From Diadophis punctatus similis (lineage: Eukaryota > Chordata > Lepidosauria > Squamata > Dipsadidae), in assembly GCA_023053685.1 (NCBI GenBank), contig JALIGW010000016.1:10365001-10429000 (forward strand): a DNA stretch of 64,000 nt, in the 5' to 3' direction. The notes under the pieces are model-generated. The model was not told the origin of the DNA, ran no database searches, and saw only the letters and a list, made by a program, of their open reading frames with translations. Below, in pieces: positions 1 to 10,165 of the stretch. The number at the start of each line of letters is the position of its first letter. Positions within the stretch are counted from its first letter, which is position 1. The position numbers were made by a program, and so were the translations under genes.

Positions 1-31
<31 letters not shown>

Positions 32-33
32 AA
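1..33. repeat. (AGAA)n microsatellite, cut by window edge
   Basis: Eight tandem AGAA units run from the first base; the tract probably continues to the left of the window. Confidence 0.95.
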
Positions 34-1260
34 ATACAAGCAGTTTAAATAAAATTATGAGAACAAAGTTCCACAAATAATGAGCCAGATAGCTGTTGGT
101 CTGGATATGTATATTTATAAGACGTAATTAACCAAGCAGCATGCGAGATTTAAACTTAGCACTGTCATTCATATTGCCTGCACACATGATTAGACTGCGT
201 CTGTTACAAGAGAATCCATACCATCATCATTACCCCTCCATTTTCAATTCAGGATATAAATTAAAACATACATTTCTACCCTTTTTCACCTTTGTATACA
301 AGAGGAGTCAGAGGACACATAATCCATGTAAAAATCCATTAACAAAAAATGTCAAACAAACTGTTGATTGACTCAACTCTTGAAGGTCAGGTTCTAATAG
401 AAGTTCAGCATTATCCATGCTTGACTGAGTATCAGTCTGGCATGGATCACTGTAAATCTGTTTAAATACTGCAAATACACTTAAAATTAGGACTGGATAT
501 ACTATAAAGCAGAGTTCTTAAACTGTTGGACATATTCCGGGGGCTGTGGAATAATTTATCATTGCTTGTTTGTGAGCTGAGAATCCAAGATTACCAAGAT
601 ACTTATGTAAAAGAATAGTGTCTGTTTTTTTTATGGGACTAATGGCATTATTTAAGACTAGGGAAAAGGGCAATTGGGTCTGTTTTAGGACGAGTACTAT
701 AAAGGATAGCAAAGTAAAGGCTATTATAATACAGCTCATGTTTGTGTGGCCATATGTAATTTCTATTTACCTCTCTCTGTATTTGCGACTCTGCAAAGAA
801 GGGCAAAAATAAAGCTGTCATGAAAGCAATATGGCATATGATATCATTGTCTTTGAGACAATGACTTCAAATGATGAAGTCATAATTTATGTGCTTTGCA
901 ACAAACAGCTTTTTAATACTGTAGGCAGAAAAATGCAGGAGATTATTATTTTTTAATAGAAAGGAGAAATTCTCCAATAATTCGCAACCATCCTGAGAAG
1001 TGACCTGGTTAGCTTTTGTGCCACAACCAAGTGAGAGTTTCTCTTGCTTGGGTTTGTAAGTCCTGATATTCAAAATTAAGAACTCAGCCCTGTCCATGTG
1101 TATGTCTCAAGGCTGGTTTTACATTTGAAATCTATTAACTTTTCTAGCCTTCTGTCCTTTTGCTTTTCTCCTTTTGCCTTGCAGAAACAGGTAGAAATCT
1201 AAATTTCATAAAGAAATGTAAAAGAAGCACTTAATGCAAGTTAAATGTTATTTCCCTCTT
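34..1260. other. No recognised feature
   Basis: AT-rich DNA without a repeat family, coding pattern or RNA gene that I recognise. The short open frames here have no recognisable domain. Confidence 0.6.
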
Positions 1261-1261
1261 T

Positions 1262-1795
1262 TTATAGAATAGAATAGAATAGAATTCTTTATTGGCCAAG
1301 TGTGATTGAACACACAAGAAATTTGGTGCATATGCTCTCAGTGTACAGTACATAAAAGAAAAGATACATTTGTCAAGAATCATGAGGTACAACACTTAAT
1401 GATTGTCATAGGGTACAAATAAGCAATCAGGAAACAATCAATATTAATATAAATCATAAGGATACAAACAACAAGTTACAGTCATACAGTCATAAGTGGG
1501 AGGAGATGGGTGATAGGAACGATGAGAAGACTAATAGTAATAGTAATGCAGCCTTAGTGAATAGTTTGAGAGTGGTGAGGGAATTATTTGTTTAGCAGAG
1601 AGGGAAAAAACTGTTCTTGTGTCTAGTTGTCTTGGTGTGCAGTGCTCTATAGCGTTGTTTTGAGGGTAGCCCACTTTTTGACTCGTGCAGTATACAGGTC
1701 CTCAATGGAAGGCAGGTTGGCAGTAATTGTTTTTTCTGCAGTTCTGATTATTCTGTGAAGTCTGTGTCTGTCTTGTTGGGTTGCTACTACCTCGT
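1262..1795 (-). mobile_element. L3/CR1-type LINE 3' end with AATAG tail
   Basis: Read on the - strand this ends in a polyadenylation-like AATAAAG followed by AATAG/ATTCT pentamers (1,267-1,284 on the + strand). The block around 'acacttggccaataaag' recurs at 23,620-23,795 and 31,028-31,330, so it is a multicopy 3' end. On the - strand the inner part encodes a short run ending near RLHRIIRTAEKTITANLPS, which looks like the C-terminal part of a jockey-group LINE reverse transcriptase. The combination of an L3/CR1-like LINE end and an AATAG microsatellite is known from snakes. The copy is 5'-truncated and carries stops. The clade assignment is inference. Confidence 0.65.
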
Positions 1796-2410
1796 AGTTG
1801 GTTTTGACTTTACTTGAATAGTCCCTGCAGTTTTCTTGGCAAGCTTTTAAGAAGCGATTTGCCATTGCTTCCTTCCTAGGGCTGAGAGAAAGTGACTGGC
1901 CCAGCTGGCTTGTGTCTAAGGCAGGACTAGAATTGGCAGTCTCCTGATTTCTAGCCCAATGCAGGTAGTCCTTGTTTAATGACTGGCCACTTAGCATGCA
2001 TTCAACAGATCCCTCCTCCAAAACGTACTCAGGACCCAATTCTGTCAATGGCTGGACACACGTACTCCCCACTCCCAAGACACACGACTGTATTTTGGGC
2101 ATTTGGCAACCAACTCCTATTTGCAGTGGCCCAGGTCACATGACCACAATTTTTGAAATGTTTTGCTAGTTTCCAGTGTTTATTTCCAGTTTCCAGCAAA
2201 ATAATAATAATAATAATTGGGTATAATGGATTCATTTAATGAAAGTGGCATTTGTTTAATGACAGCTGGGGAAAAGGTAATAAGTTTGGACTCGCGGTTA
2301 CCCGCTTAATGACTGCCATGACTTATGACAGTAATTCCGGGCTCAGTCATGGTCATAAGTTGAGAACTACCTATATCTTAACCACTATACCAATCTGACT
2401 CTCTACAATA
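1796..2410 (-). mobile_element. tRNA-derived SINE, split by a MITE
   Basis: The body (about 1,796-1,965, antisense) has the SINE block with 'gggccagtcactttctctcagccc' in its reverse complement. The tRNA-like head lies at about 2,371-2,405 (reverse complement 'tggtatagtggttaag'). The two halves are separated by the MITE at 1,968-2,367. Head and body match the related copies at 22,743-22,870 and 47,400-47,690. It is non-coding; the head would carry the Pol III A box. Confidence 0.6.
1968..2367. mobile_element. TA-flanked MITE
   Basis: The termini are imperfect inverted repeats (left 'gtccttgtttaatgac', right 'gtcataagttgagaac'), each flanked by TA. The interior shares words such as 'tggtcataag' and 'ttaatgac' with a second full copy at 31,844-32,203 and a fragment at 7,147-7,219. 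TA flanks fit the Tc1/mariner type of insertion; I see no transposase remnant. It lies inside an older SINE. Confidence 0.6.
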
Positions 2411-2987
2411 TTACCTACTGCCACGGAACTGTTTAGAAACAAGATTGTACACAGCTTCACTTTTATACATTATCTTGTCTGCAGCTTTGTTATTTCAAAT
2501 TGAAATGGCAAGTGACTTTGCAAGAGAATTGCGCACCCAGAGCTACGGTTAATTTCGATTCAGAGGAAACAGAAGGAACTGAAATATTGAAGACATACCA
2601 CGGAGAGCAACTTCAAATGCCAATCTTGACATGTTGCAATGTGAGCAGCAGACTTCACCTAAAAATTCCCTATACTGTCTTCTGAATTTCTAGAACACTT
2701 CTTCAGAGAACAGCTTGTCAGAGCCAAAGCTGACATTTTCTAGCCAAAAACAAAATAACATTTCCACACCTGATCTTAGTATTTTGCTTTCTGGAAAGTA
2801 TGAAATAAGCATTCAATTCAGACCGTTTACCAAGCAGAAGCCTAGACATTCATTTCACTGAAGCATACTTTTTTTAATTGTTGATATATTCATGACTTTG
2901 GAAATTCTATAAATTTTGTATAAAAGATATAACATTTAAAGGGCTGAATCCACAGGGCTTATCACCTTCTGTAAGGATAGCCATTCA
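2411..2987. other. No recognised feature
   Basis: AT-rich sequence without a recognisable repeat or coding domain. Confidence 0.5.
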
Positions 2988-3182
2988 CATCTAGTATGTC
3001 TAGTTTAATGAAAAGAAGGACTAGGGGTGACATGATAGCAGTGTTCCAATATCTCAGGGGTTGCCACAAAGAAGAGGGAGTCAAGCTATTCTCCAAAGCA
3101 CCTGAGGGTAGGACAAGAAGCAATGGGTGGAAACTAATAAAGGAGAGAAGAAACCTCGAACTAAGGAGAAATTTCCTGACAG
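2988..3182 (+). mobile_element. CR1 LINE fragment (RT C-terminal region)
   Basis: The frame encodes MSSLMKRRTRGDMIAVFQYL and then a KAPEGRTRSNGWKL-like stretch. This is the conserved C-terminal region of the CR1 ORF2 reverse transcriptase just before the 3' UTR. The copy stops abruptly at 'cctgacag' and lacks the CR1 3' end that the longer copies at 9,641 and 20,277 keep. It is a dead fragment. Confidence 0.8.
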
Positions 3183-3660
3183 CTTAAAAGAACTTAAAAC
3201 TTAGAATTAGAATATTTAATTTCTCATGGGTCTGTGAAAGAGGATTGGATAAATCAACACCCAGAGCCCCTCCTTGAGCGAAATGGGTGGGTCACAAACA
3301 GAAAATATTAAACAAACAAAGTTTCAAGTAAAACTACGATGCTTGAGGTGGTGCCCGGTGTTTGGAAAGCTTGTCTGTTTGCTGCTTGAGCATCTACAGT
3401 ATAATGGGCCATTCAATTCTTCCTTCAAGGAGGCAGTTGCCAAGAGATGAATCCAAAGAGGAGATCATCTCTCCATAGAAATAAAGCATTGCGACCTAGC
3501 GTATCCTTTCTTCACATTCCTGACCCTCCTTAAAACCATCATTTGCTGAATTCTGCCATGGTTGTAGCTTGCATGGCAAGAATGTTGGACTGTTTGACAT
3601 ACTGAATCCTGGTCTGTCAATATTTTCAAGCTTTAGTTAATAAATAATTGATCTGTTCAG
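3183..3660. other. No recognised feature
   Basis: No repeat family or coding pattern recognised between the CR1 fragment and the L2-like LINE. Confidence 0.5.
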
Positions 3661-5157
3661 CAAATCATGAAATCAATCATAAACCAATCCATTACCCTCC
3701 ACTTAGAAACTAACAACCTACTCTCTTATAAACAATTTGGTTTCAGGAAAAAAATATCCTGTAATCTGCAACTCCTACGCTGCAAAAACATAGGGACTAC
3801 ACAACTCGATCAGGGTTAAGCAATAGACACAATTTACATAGACGTTTGTAAAGCCTTTGATTCAGTGGTACACGACAAACTACTTCTGAAACTAAAATCT
3901 TATGGCATCTCTGGACCACTACATGATTGGATAACTGCATTCCTGTCAAACAGACAACAGGTGGTTACAATAGAGAGTTCTCTATCAAATCCTGCACCCG
4001 TCAATAGTGTTGTCCCTCAAGGCAGCATTCTAGGACGAACACTTTTCATACTTTACATAAATGACCTTTGTGATCATATTATAAGCAATTGTGTTCTCTT
4101 CGCCGATGATGTTATTTATTTATTTATTTATTTATTTATTTTATTTTGCTCTTCTTATATGCCGCCCTACTCCCTAGGGACTCAGGGTGGCGTACAACAG
4201 AATGTTAAATAATTTAACACCACAGACAATGCTACTACCCTTCAAAAAGACCTTGACTATGTATCAGAATGGTCAACCAATTGGCAACTTCAAATCTCAA
4301 CTAACAAATGCTCTGTCTTACACATGGGCAAAAAGAATCAGAACACAAAATACAAGCTTGGAGGACACGACCTTGTCGATGACCCTCACTCTGTCAAGGA
4401 CCTTGGAGTACTCATATCTAATGATCTACAGTGCCAAAGCCCACTGTAACAACATTGCCAAAAAGGCACTAAAAGTAATCAATCTAATCTTGTGTAGCTT
4501 CTTGTCTGGCAATATTACACTGCTAACCAGAGCTTTCAAAACTTTCGCTAGACCAATTCTCGAATACAGCTCACCCGTCTGGAACCCGCACTGCTTATCG
4601 GACATTAATACAATTGAGAGTGTCCAGAAATATTTCACGAGAAGAGTCCTCCACTCCTCTGCTCGCAACAGAATAATCTTATTCCACCAGACTTGAAATC
4701 TTGGGCTTAGATAACTTTGAATTACGTTGCCTTCGATCTGATCTAAATGTAGTTCATAAAATTATCTGCTACAATGTCCTATCTGTCAATGACTACTTCA
4801 GCTTCAACCGCAACAATACACGAGCACACAATAGATACAAACTTAATGTTAACCGCTCCAAACTCAATTGCAGAAAATACAACTTCAGCAACAGAGTGAG
4901 CAATGCCTGGAATGCACTACCTGACTCTGTGATTTCTTCCCCAACCCCCCAAAACTTTAACCTTAGACTGTCTACTGTCGACCTCACCCCATCCCTAAGA
5001 GGTCTGTAAGGGGCGTGCATAAGCGCACCATTGTGCCTACCATCCCTGTCTTACTGTCCTATTGTCCTCATTTATCTGTATTTATTTTGTTTTTGTTTAT
5101 GTATATATCTATACCTGCTATCTTGTACATGTTTGACAAACAAATAAATAAATAAAA
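3661..5157 (+). pseudogene. L2-like LINE, decayed RT ORF and 3' UTR
   Basis: This is a non-LTR reverse transcriptase relic in several frames. Visible in order are the 'CKAFDSVVHDKLL' motif (about 3,850), 'NSVVPQGSIL' (about 4,005) and the catalytic 'FADD' (4,099-4,110). A C-terminal domain in shifted frames (4,230-5,010) includes 'RPILEYSSPVWNPH'. The 3' end is 'gacaaacaaataaataaataa'. A stop lies upstream of the AFDS motif, frameshifts follow, and an 87-bp LINE tail is inserted just after FADD (4,115-4,201). The 5' end is truncated. L2/CR1 group is the best guess; it is not functional. Confidence 0.75.
4115..4201 (-). mobile_element. Very short LINE 3' tail insertion (about 87 bp)
   Basis: An (ATTT)n tract followed by 'tatgccgccctactccctag' matches, in the same orientation, the 3' terminus of the CR1/L3-type LINE at 12,455-12,600. 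It lies between 'atgtta' (4,109-4,114) and 'atgtta' (4,202-4,207), a likely 6-bp target duplication. It interrupts the host LINE just after its FADD codons. Confidence 0.75.
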
Positions 5158-5784
5158 ATAGTGCAGGAATGGTTCACATATCGCATACACATACTTGCAT
5201 ATACAGATAATAAAGAGGAAGATTTTTTCCCCCAAAGCTAATTGCTGTACATATGGAAGGGGTAGGTGGAAACCCTTATGGAAATTGTTGTGTAAGGAAA
5301 CAGTGTTTAACTCTTTCATCCTCAACTGTGATTTCCCTAAAGATAAATAAGCCTACACAGATTTTAAAAGACATCTTACTCAAATGAACAGAAGGCTTGC
5401 TTCTACTCCTGTTTTTGTCAAACAAAGGAAAATATGTCTCTTGAGTTCCCTGCATGTACAAGAATAAGATGCTTCACTGGGCTGTAGGCTAATTTTAAAG
5501 ATACCTACACAGAAAAGAATAAAAGGCTCCATGGGTTGAGCAGAAATTTAGCAAACTACATGAGCAGGAATGCTCAATTACTATAGAGCCAAAAGTTTCT
5601 CTAAGTTTGAAAGTACGCCAAGGTAACTTTCCAAAGTAGGCAGATTGAATATCAAGGTTTGGAGGCACCGAGAGGGTTTAAAGAGCCAATTTTGTCCACT
5701 ATAACTCCCTAAAACACATGAACTTTCCCAATTTTGATTCAGGCCATCCAGGCGATATCTGGGGATGGGATGCTGGAGGACCAC
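5158..5784. other. No recognised feature
   Basis: No recognised repeat or gene. Small frames here show no domain. Confidence 0.5.
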
Positions 5785-6091
5785 AATTTGCTCTTTAACT
5801 GCATCACGTGAAGATCACGTGAAATGTTGGTACCATGTTTATAATGCCTTGGGAAGACCACACTTGGAATATTGCATCTAGTTTTGGTCACCACGATATA
5901 AAAAGATGTTGAGACTTTAGAAAGAGTGCAGAAAAGAGCAATAAATTAGGGGACTGGAGGCTAAAACATATGAAGAACAGTTGCAGGGTATGTCTAGTTT
6001 AATGAAAAGAAGGACTAGGGGTAATATCCAATATCTAAGGGGCTGCCACAAAGAAGAGGGGGTCAAGCTATTCGCCAAAGCATCTGAAGGC
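5785..6091 (+). mobile_element. CR1 LINE, 5' part of an interrupted copy
   Basis: It contains the CR1 RT C-terminal region ('ggactggaggctaaaacata', 'gaaaagaaggactaggg') in sense orientation. It runs up to 'aaagcatctgaaggc', where a Penelope-like fold-back is inserted. The CR1 resumes at 7,363 with 'acctgaaggcagtacaag'. 'a(t/c)ctgaaggc' (6,082-6,091 and 7,363-7,372) is the inferred target duplication. Confidence 0.85.
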
Positions 6092-6270
6092 CGTCCCCAA
6101 AGGTGCTTTTTCAAGAGGCAACTGGACTTTCTGGTTTTTCTTTGAAGACATTTCGCTTCTCATCCAAGAAGCTTCTTCAGCTCTCAGCTTCTTGGATAAG
6201 AAGCGAAATGTCTTCAAAGAAAAACCAGAAAGTCCAGTTGCCTCTTGAAAAAGCACCTTTGGGGACAACC

Positions 6271-6926
6271 CAGGGGTGAAGTTCTACCGGTTCAGACCGG
6301 TTCGGGCATACCAGTAGCGGTGACCACCAGTGGTTCAGAGAACTGGTAGCTACAGCTGTCTGGCCACGCCCCCGAACTGGTCCCCTGGTCGCTGCTCGCT
6401 CGCCCTGCAAGTGGATGTCCCAGGGCTGCACATGCGCTCTGGCCCTATCCCGACCAGCCTGATGTCATGCTGGAGCACCAGCAGTCTAATGCGGTGCGCA
6501 TGTGCAGCAGCCCCGGGAGTCGCTTGCTGCCACAGCAGAAGGTAAGGCCAAAGCTGGCGGTGACGGGGGAGGAAGACCCGCTGCGCTCGTCTGACTGCCA
6601 CCACTTTCCTTCCCATCTGCCTCAGTTCCCACTCCCTGCATCCAGCCCATGACCAGGGACACACCGCTTCTGAGCCAATCCGCCCACCCTCAGGCACCTG
6701 AAGGGCAGGTTGTGCTCTGTTGCCACCGCAGTGCCAGCACCAGCGGCGGCAGCACAGCTTGCTTGGGAGAGCCCAAGCATGCTCTCCGCCATCCTGCGGC
6801 CACACAGGAAAACTCCCCAGTGCGGCGCAGTTCCAGGATGGTGGAGAGCTTGCTTGCAAGTAAGCTCTGCCGCCCTCGGGTGCATCTATGCAGGAGAACT
6901 CCCCGGTAAGGGCTTTCATCTGTGCC

Positions 6927-7021
<95 letters not shown>

Positions 7022-7055
7022 AGGGAGGGAGGGAGGGAGGGAAGGAAGGAAGGAA

Positions 7056-7145
<90 letters not shown>

Positions 7146-7319
7146 AAACCTATGACCACAATTGAGCCCAAAATTTTGGTTGCTAAGCAAGAGTTAAGTG
7201 AGTTTCACCAAATTTTACAAATTGGCCACACCGACCCAGTCACATGACCACCAAGCCACGCACACCAAACAAGCCATGCCCACAGAACCAGTAGGGGAAA
7301 ATTTTAGATTTCACCACTG
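6271..7319. mobile_element. hAT-type non-autonomous element with microsatellite core
   Basis: It starts 'caggggtgaagttctaccgg' and ends 'gatttcaccactg', typical hAT ends. It is flanked by a perfect 8-bp duplication, ggacaacc (6,263-6,270 and 7,320-7,327). The GC-rich interior holds a compound microsatellite at 6,928-7,146 and a fragment of the TA-type MITE at 7,147-7,219. There is no transposase. It belongs to the family with 'accggttc...gaaccggt' ends found about ten times in the window. Confidence 0.85.
6928..7146. repeat. Compound microsatellite (GT)n(GA)n(GGGA)n(GGAA)n(GAAA)n
   Basis: Five adjoining simple tracts run in this order without unique DNA between them: dinucleotide GT, then GA, then tetranucleotides GGGA, GGAA and GAAA. 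The neighbouring tracts differ by single base changes of the unit. The frames that read through here on both strands (poly-ERE, poly-KER, poly-FLS) are artefacts of the repeat. Confidence 0.95.
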
Positions 7320-7362
7320 GGACAACCATGACCTGGATGACATAGAATCTCCATAGACATTT

Positions 7363-7600
7363 ACCTGAAGGCAGTACAAGAAGCAATGAATGCAAACTAA
7401 TCAAGGAGAGAATCAATCTAGAAATAAGGAGAAACTTCCTGACAGTTAGAACAATTAATCAGTGGAATGGATTTCATTCAGAAGTTGTGGGTGTTCCAAC
7501 ACTGGAAGTTTTAAAGAAGAGATTGGATAACCATTTGTCCAGAGTGAGCAGGAAATTGGACTAGAAGATCTCCAAAGTCTCTTCCAACTCTGTTATTCTG
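7363..7600 (+). mobile_element. CR1 LINE, 3' part of the interrupted copy
   Basis: It continues the copy at 5,785-6,091: 'aggagaaacttcctgacagt', 'ggaagttttaaagaagagat', then the CR1 3' end 'cttccaactctgttattctg'. The characteristic ATTCT tail is a single unit here. Confidence 0.85.
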
Positions 7601-8023
7601 CACTTTTAAATTCCAAAGTGAGGGGTTTTTAGTTTATTTTACTGGATTTATTTTATTTATCTTGTCTCCCCGAATCTCAGTATTGTTCTGAAAGACCAAA
7701 AGAGAATATCAGGTTACTTCTTTCATACATGTCAAATATTCTTTTTTTAGGCACTAGCAAGAAATGGTGAAATTTAAATGTCACCATCAGAGAATGAATC
7801 AGTAAAAGCCCACCTGCCTTCTGTGAATGCAACTTTGCATTTAAAAATGAGGGTCGGGGACACATACATTTATCTTATTTGTATCTTCCCTGTAGGAAAG
7901 AAGGCGGGTAGGTGGGAAGGTAGCTTCTTTCAAAACCAGCTATTTGGGATACAGAATCTGAGGGGTGTGTGTGTGAGAAACGGAATTATGATGACAAAGT
8001 TGTAATGGCAGAAGAAATGTGAG
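7601..8023. other. No recognised feature
   Basis: No repeat or gene recognised. A short GT-rich run lies near 7,965. Confidence 0.5.
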
Positions 8024-8036
8024 CATCTAGTGGAAT

Positions 8037-8486
8037 CTGTAGAGATTCTCAGCCATCCAGATCATGGTTGTCCCAAAGGTGCTTTTTCAGGAGGCAACTG
8101 GACTTTCTTGTATTTCCTTTTGAAGACATTTCACTTCTCATCCAAGAAGCTTCTTCAGTTCTGACAGGACGATGGGGAATAGAAGGATTTATATTCCTTG
8201 CAGACAGCTGATCATTTGCATCCTTTTAGAGGGTCGTTGAAGCACTTGGAAGTTTATCTGTGTCTTCAGGGTCACCTGAGTGGTGCTCCTGGTTCCTGTA
8301 GTCTGCAATTTTTTCCTCTGGAAATCCATTCCTACTCCCACACCATTCGAAAGGTGTTCATCCCAAACTGTATAGCTAAAAATCTGTAGAGACTCTCAGT
8401 CATCGAGGTCATCAAGCACCAAAGGTGCTTCAAAAGAAAAAAATAACAAGAAAGTCCAGTTGCCTCCCGGAAAAGCACCTTAGGGA
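8037..8486 (-). mobile_element. Penelope-like element, short copy with 13-bp TSD
   Basis: A perfect 13-bp direct repeat, catctagtggaat, flanks it (8,024-8,036 and 8,487-8,499). The left end holds the terminal block with 'gacatttcacttctcatcc' (8,125-8,143). The right end holds the inverted partner ('agtccagttgcctcccggaa', about 8,452). Between them, 8,160-8,390 read on the - strand resembles the region following the coding sequence of Penelope-like elements. A 10-20 bp duplication is usual for such elements and excludes hAT (8 bp). Family is inferred, boundaries are seen. Confidence 0.7.
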
Positions 8487-8499
8487 CATCTAGTGGAAT

Positions 8500-8829
8500 G
8501 ATCTCTGTTTTCTGTGAGCATCTTTTTTTCTTTGTAGGTGATAAGGGCATATAGGCTGCAAACTAATAGTTGGTGGTAAATCTTATTTCCCGTGCCTTTG
8601 CTTTTTGGGGGATATATCAGCAAAACCTGATGATGATATATTTATCTCTGACTCTTAATTGATGATACCAACATAACATTATATTAAACCCTCAACCGCA
8701 ACGTTTACCAATGCTGTGAAGAATTTGTCTGGCATGGTCAGGCATGTTTTTATGTATGATGACATGTCGATGGTTGGGGAAATAGTTTCTCAAAACAACA
8801 GAAGAAAAAGGGAGGAAGATGGATGGGAG
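8500..8829. other. No recognised feature
   Basis: AT-rich, nothing recognised. Confidence 0.5.
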
Positions 8830-9390
8830 ATAGATAAATGCTGACAGATATTTCTAAGCCACTTGGGGGAAGCTAAGGGAAATCATCAAAACCATAAAAA
8901 AGTGAAAGTTAGAATATTTTGGACATGTGATGCAACACCCAGAAAAATATGGCATACTTCTCTTAATCCTCCAAGGAAAGATTGAAGGCAAACAAGGTCC
9001 AGGCAGAAGAAGAGCCGAGATGGCACATTGGTTAAATGCAGCACTGCAGGCTACTGCTAGTTCAGCAGTTCAGCTGTTCAAATCTCACCGGCTCAAGGTT
9101 GACTCAGCCTTCCATCCTTCTGAGGTCAGTAAAATGAGGACCCAGATTTTTGGGGGCAATATGCTGAACTCTGTAAACCGCTTGGAGAGGGCTGTAAAGC
9201 ACTATGAAGCGGTATATAAGTCTAAGTGCTATTGCTATTGCTAAGAATATCATGGCTTCAAAATCTAAGGGACTGGTTTGGACAAAACTCAGCAGCACTT
9301 TTTTGTGTGGCTGTTGATAAAAATAGGATCGCTAACATGATCGCCAATGTCCGATGACAGATGTGGCACAAGAAGAAGAAGAGGAGAAGT
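8830..9390 (+). pseudogene. RTE/BovB-like LINE C-terminal relic, split by a SINE
   Basis: At 8,920-9,012 the translation 'QHPEKYGILLLILQGKIEG' plus 'GRRR' matches the C-terminal motif of RTE-like LINE polyproteins. After the SINE the relic resumes at 9,242 and ends with a region of AAG/GAA triplets (9,366-9,390), as such elements often do. It is degenerate and non-functional. The clade assignment is approximate. Confidence 0.55.
9013..9241 (+). mobile_element. Squamate tRNA-derived SINE, (TATTGC)n tail
   Basis: The head 'gagatggcacattggttaaa' and B-box-like 'gttcaaatctcaccgg' mark a tRNA-derived Pol III promoter. The central block 'gaggacccagatttttgggg' and the tail 'gctattgctattgct' match the copies at 10,875, 33,593 and 62,078. 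It is inserted in an RTE-like LINE relic between 'agaag' and 'aagaa'. Non-coding. Confidence 0.9.
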
Positions 9391-9533
9391 TCTTTGGTTC
9401 ATTCTTGAGAGACAAATTTTTGTGTAAACCAGCATCTTAGGAGGGTGCTGTGTCCAACCTGAATTTGGGACCTATCTCAAATTCTTAACAGATAAAGGTA
9501 GAGGTTCACCGTATCTGTCTGATTTAATATTAT

Positions 9534-9640
9534 AACAGAATAGCAGAGTTGGAAGGGACCTTGGAGGTCTTCTAATCCAAGCCATGCTTAAGCAGGAGAT
9601 CCTATATCATTCCAGACAAGTGGCTGTCCAATTCTTCTTA
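9534..9640 (-). mobile_element. CR1 LINE 3' end, interrupted copy
   Basis: Antisense CR1 3' terminus: 'agagttggaagggaccttgg' and then the region before the 3' UTR. It stops at 9,640 where a sense CR1 is inserted, and continues at 10,019-10,140 ('aaagcctccaatgatggagc'). Confidence 0.85.
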
Positions 9641-10012
9641 GGTATGTCTAGTTTAGTGAAAAGAAGAACTAGGGGAGACATTATACCAGTTTCCAATATC
9701 TCAGGGGCTGCCACAAAGAAGAGGGAGTCAAACTATTCTTCAAAGCACCTGAGGGTAGAATAAGAAGCAATGGGTGGAAACTAAACAAGGAGAGAAGCAA
9801 TTTAGAACTAAGGAGAAATTTCCTGACAGTTAGAACAATTAATCCGTGGAACAGCTTGCCTCCAGAAGTTGTGAATGCTCCAACACTGGAAGTTTTTAAG
9901 AAGAGATTGAATAACCATTTGTCTGAAGTGGTGTAGGGTTTCCTGCCTAAGCAGGGGTTGGACTAGAAGACCTCCAAGGTCCCTTCCAACTCTGTTATTC
10001 TATTCTATTCTA
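9641..10012 (+). mobile_element. CR1 LINE 3' copy inserted in an opposite CR1
   Basis: Sense CR1 from 'tatgtctagtttagtgaaaa' through 'ggttggactagaagacctcc' to the tail of ATTCT units. Direct repeats ttctta (9,635-9,640 and 10,013-10,018) flank it. The two CR1 copies are in opposite orientation, so transcripts could form a hairpin. Confidence 0.85.
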
Positions 10013-10018
10013 TTCTTA

Positions 10019-10140
10019 AAAGCCTCCAATGATGGAGCACCTAAAATTTTTGAAGGCAAGCCGTTCTACGGCTTAACTGTTCTCACTGTTAGGAAATTTC
10101 TCCTTAGTTCTAGGTTGCTTCTCTCATTTATACCTCTTAT
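10019..10140 (-). mobile_element. CR1 LINE, remainder of the interrupted antisense copy
   Basis: This completes the copy that begins at 9,534. 'taggaaatttctccttagtt' is the reverse complement of the conserved CR1 C-terminal coding region. Confidence 0.85.
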
Positions 10141-10165
10141 ATGTACGGTAAAGTTTAGAGTTTTG

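Larger units (their letters stand above)
6092..7362. mobile_element. Penelope-like fold-back element, interrupted by hAT
   Basis: Positions 6,092-6,270 form a nearly perfect inverted repeat: arms of about 85 bp around 6,181 with 'gacatttcgcttctcatcc' on one side and its complement on the other. The right end ('atgacctggatgacatagaa', 7,328-7,362) is displaced by a hAT insertion. The same terminal words occur at 8,037-8,486 and 48,632-48,868. A short C-terminal frame (WMRSEMSSKKNQKVQLPLEKA) resembles sequence I associate with the tail of vertebrate Penelope-like (GIY-YIG) retroelements. The family is inference; the fold-back and nesting are directly visible. Confidence 0.65.

Noticed and set aside
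35..371. 76-codon frame at 141-371
   Set aside because: No domain or homology pattern, chance length in AT-rich DNA.
6350..7247. Long frames with poly-FLS, poly-HT, poly-ERE or poly-KE
   Set aside because: They are translations of the compound microsatellite at 6,928-7,146 in several frames on both strands; no conserved protein part.
9013..9100. Possible tRNA genes at SINE heads (also 10,875, 22,743, 54,711)
   Set aside because: A and B boxes are present, but no cloverleaf closes; the SINE body and tail follow each time.
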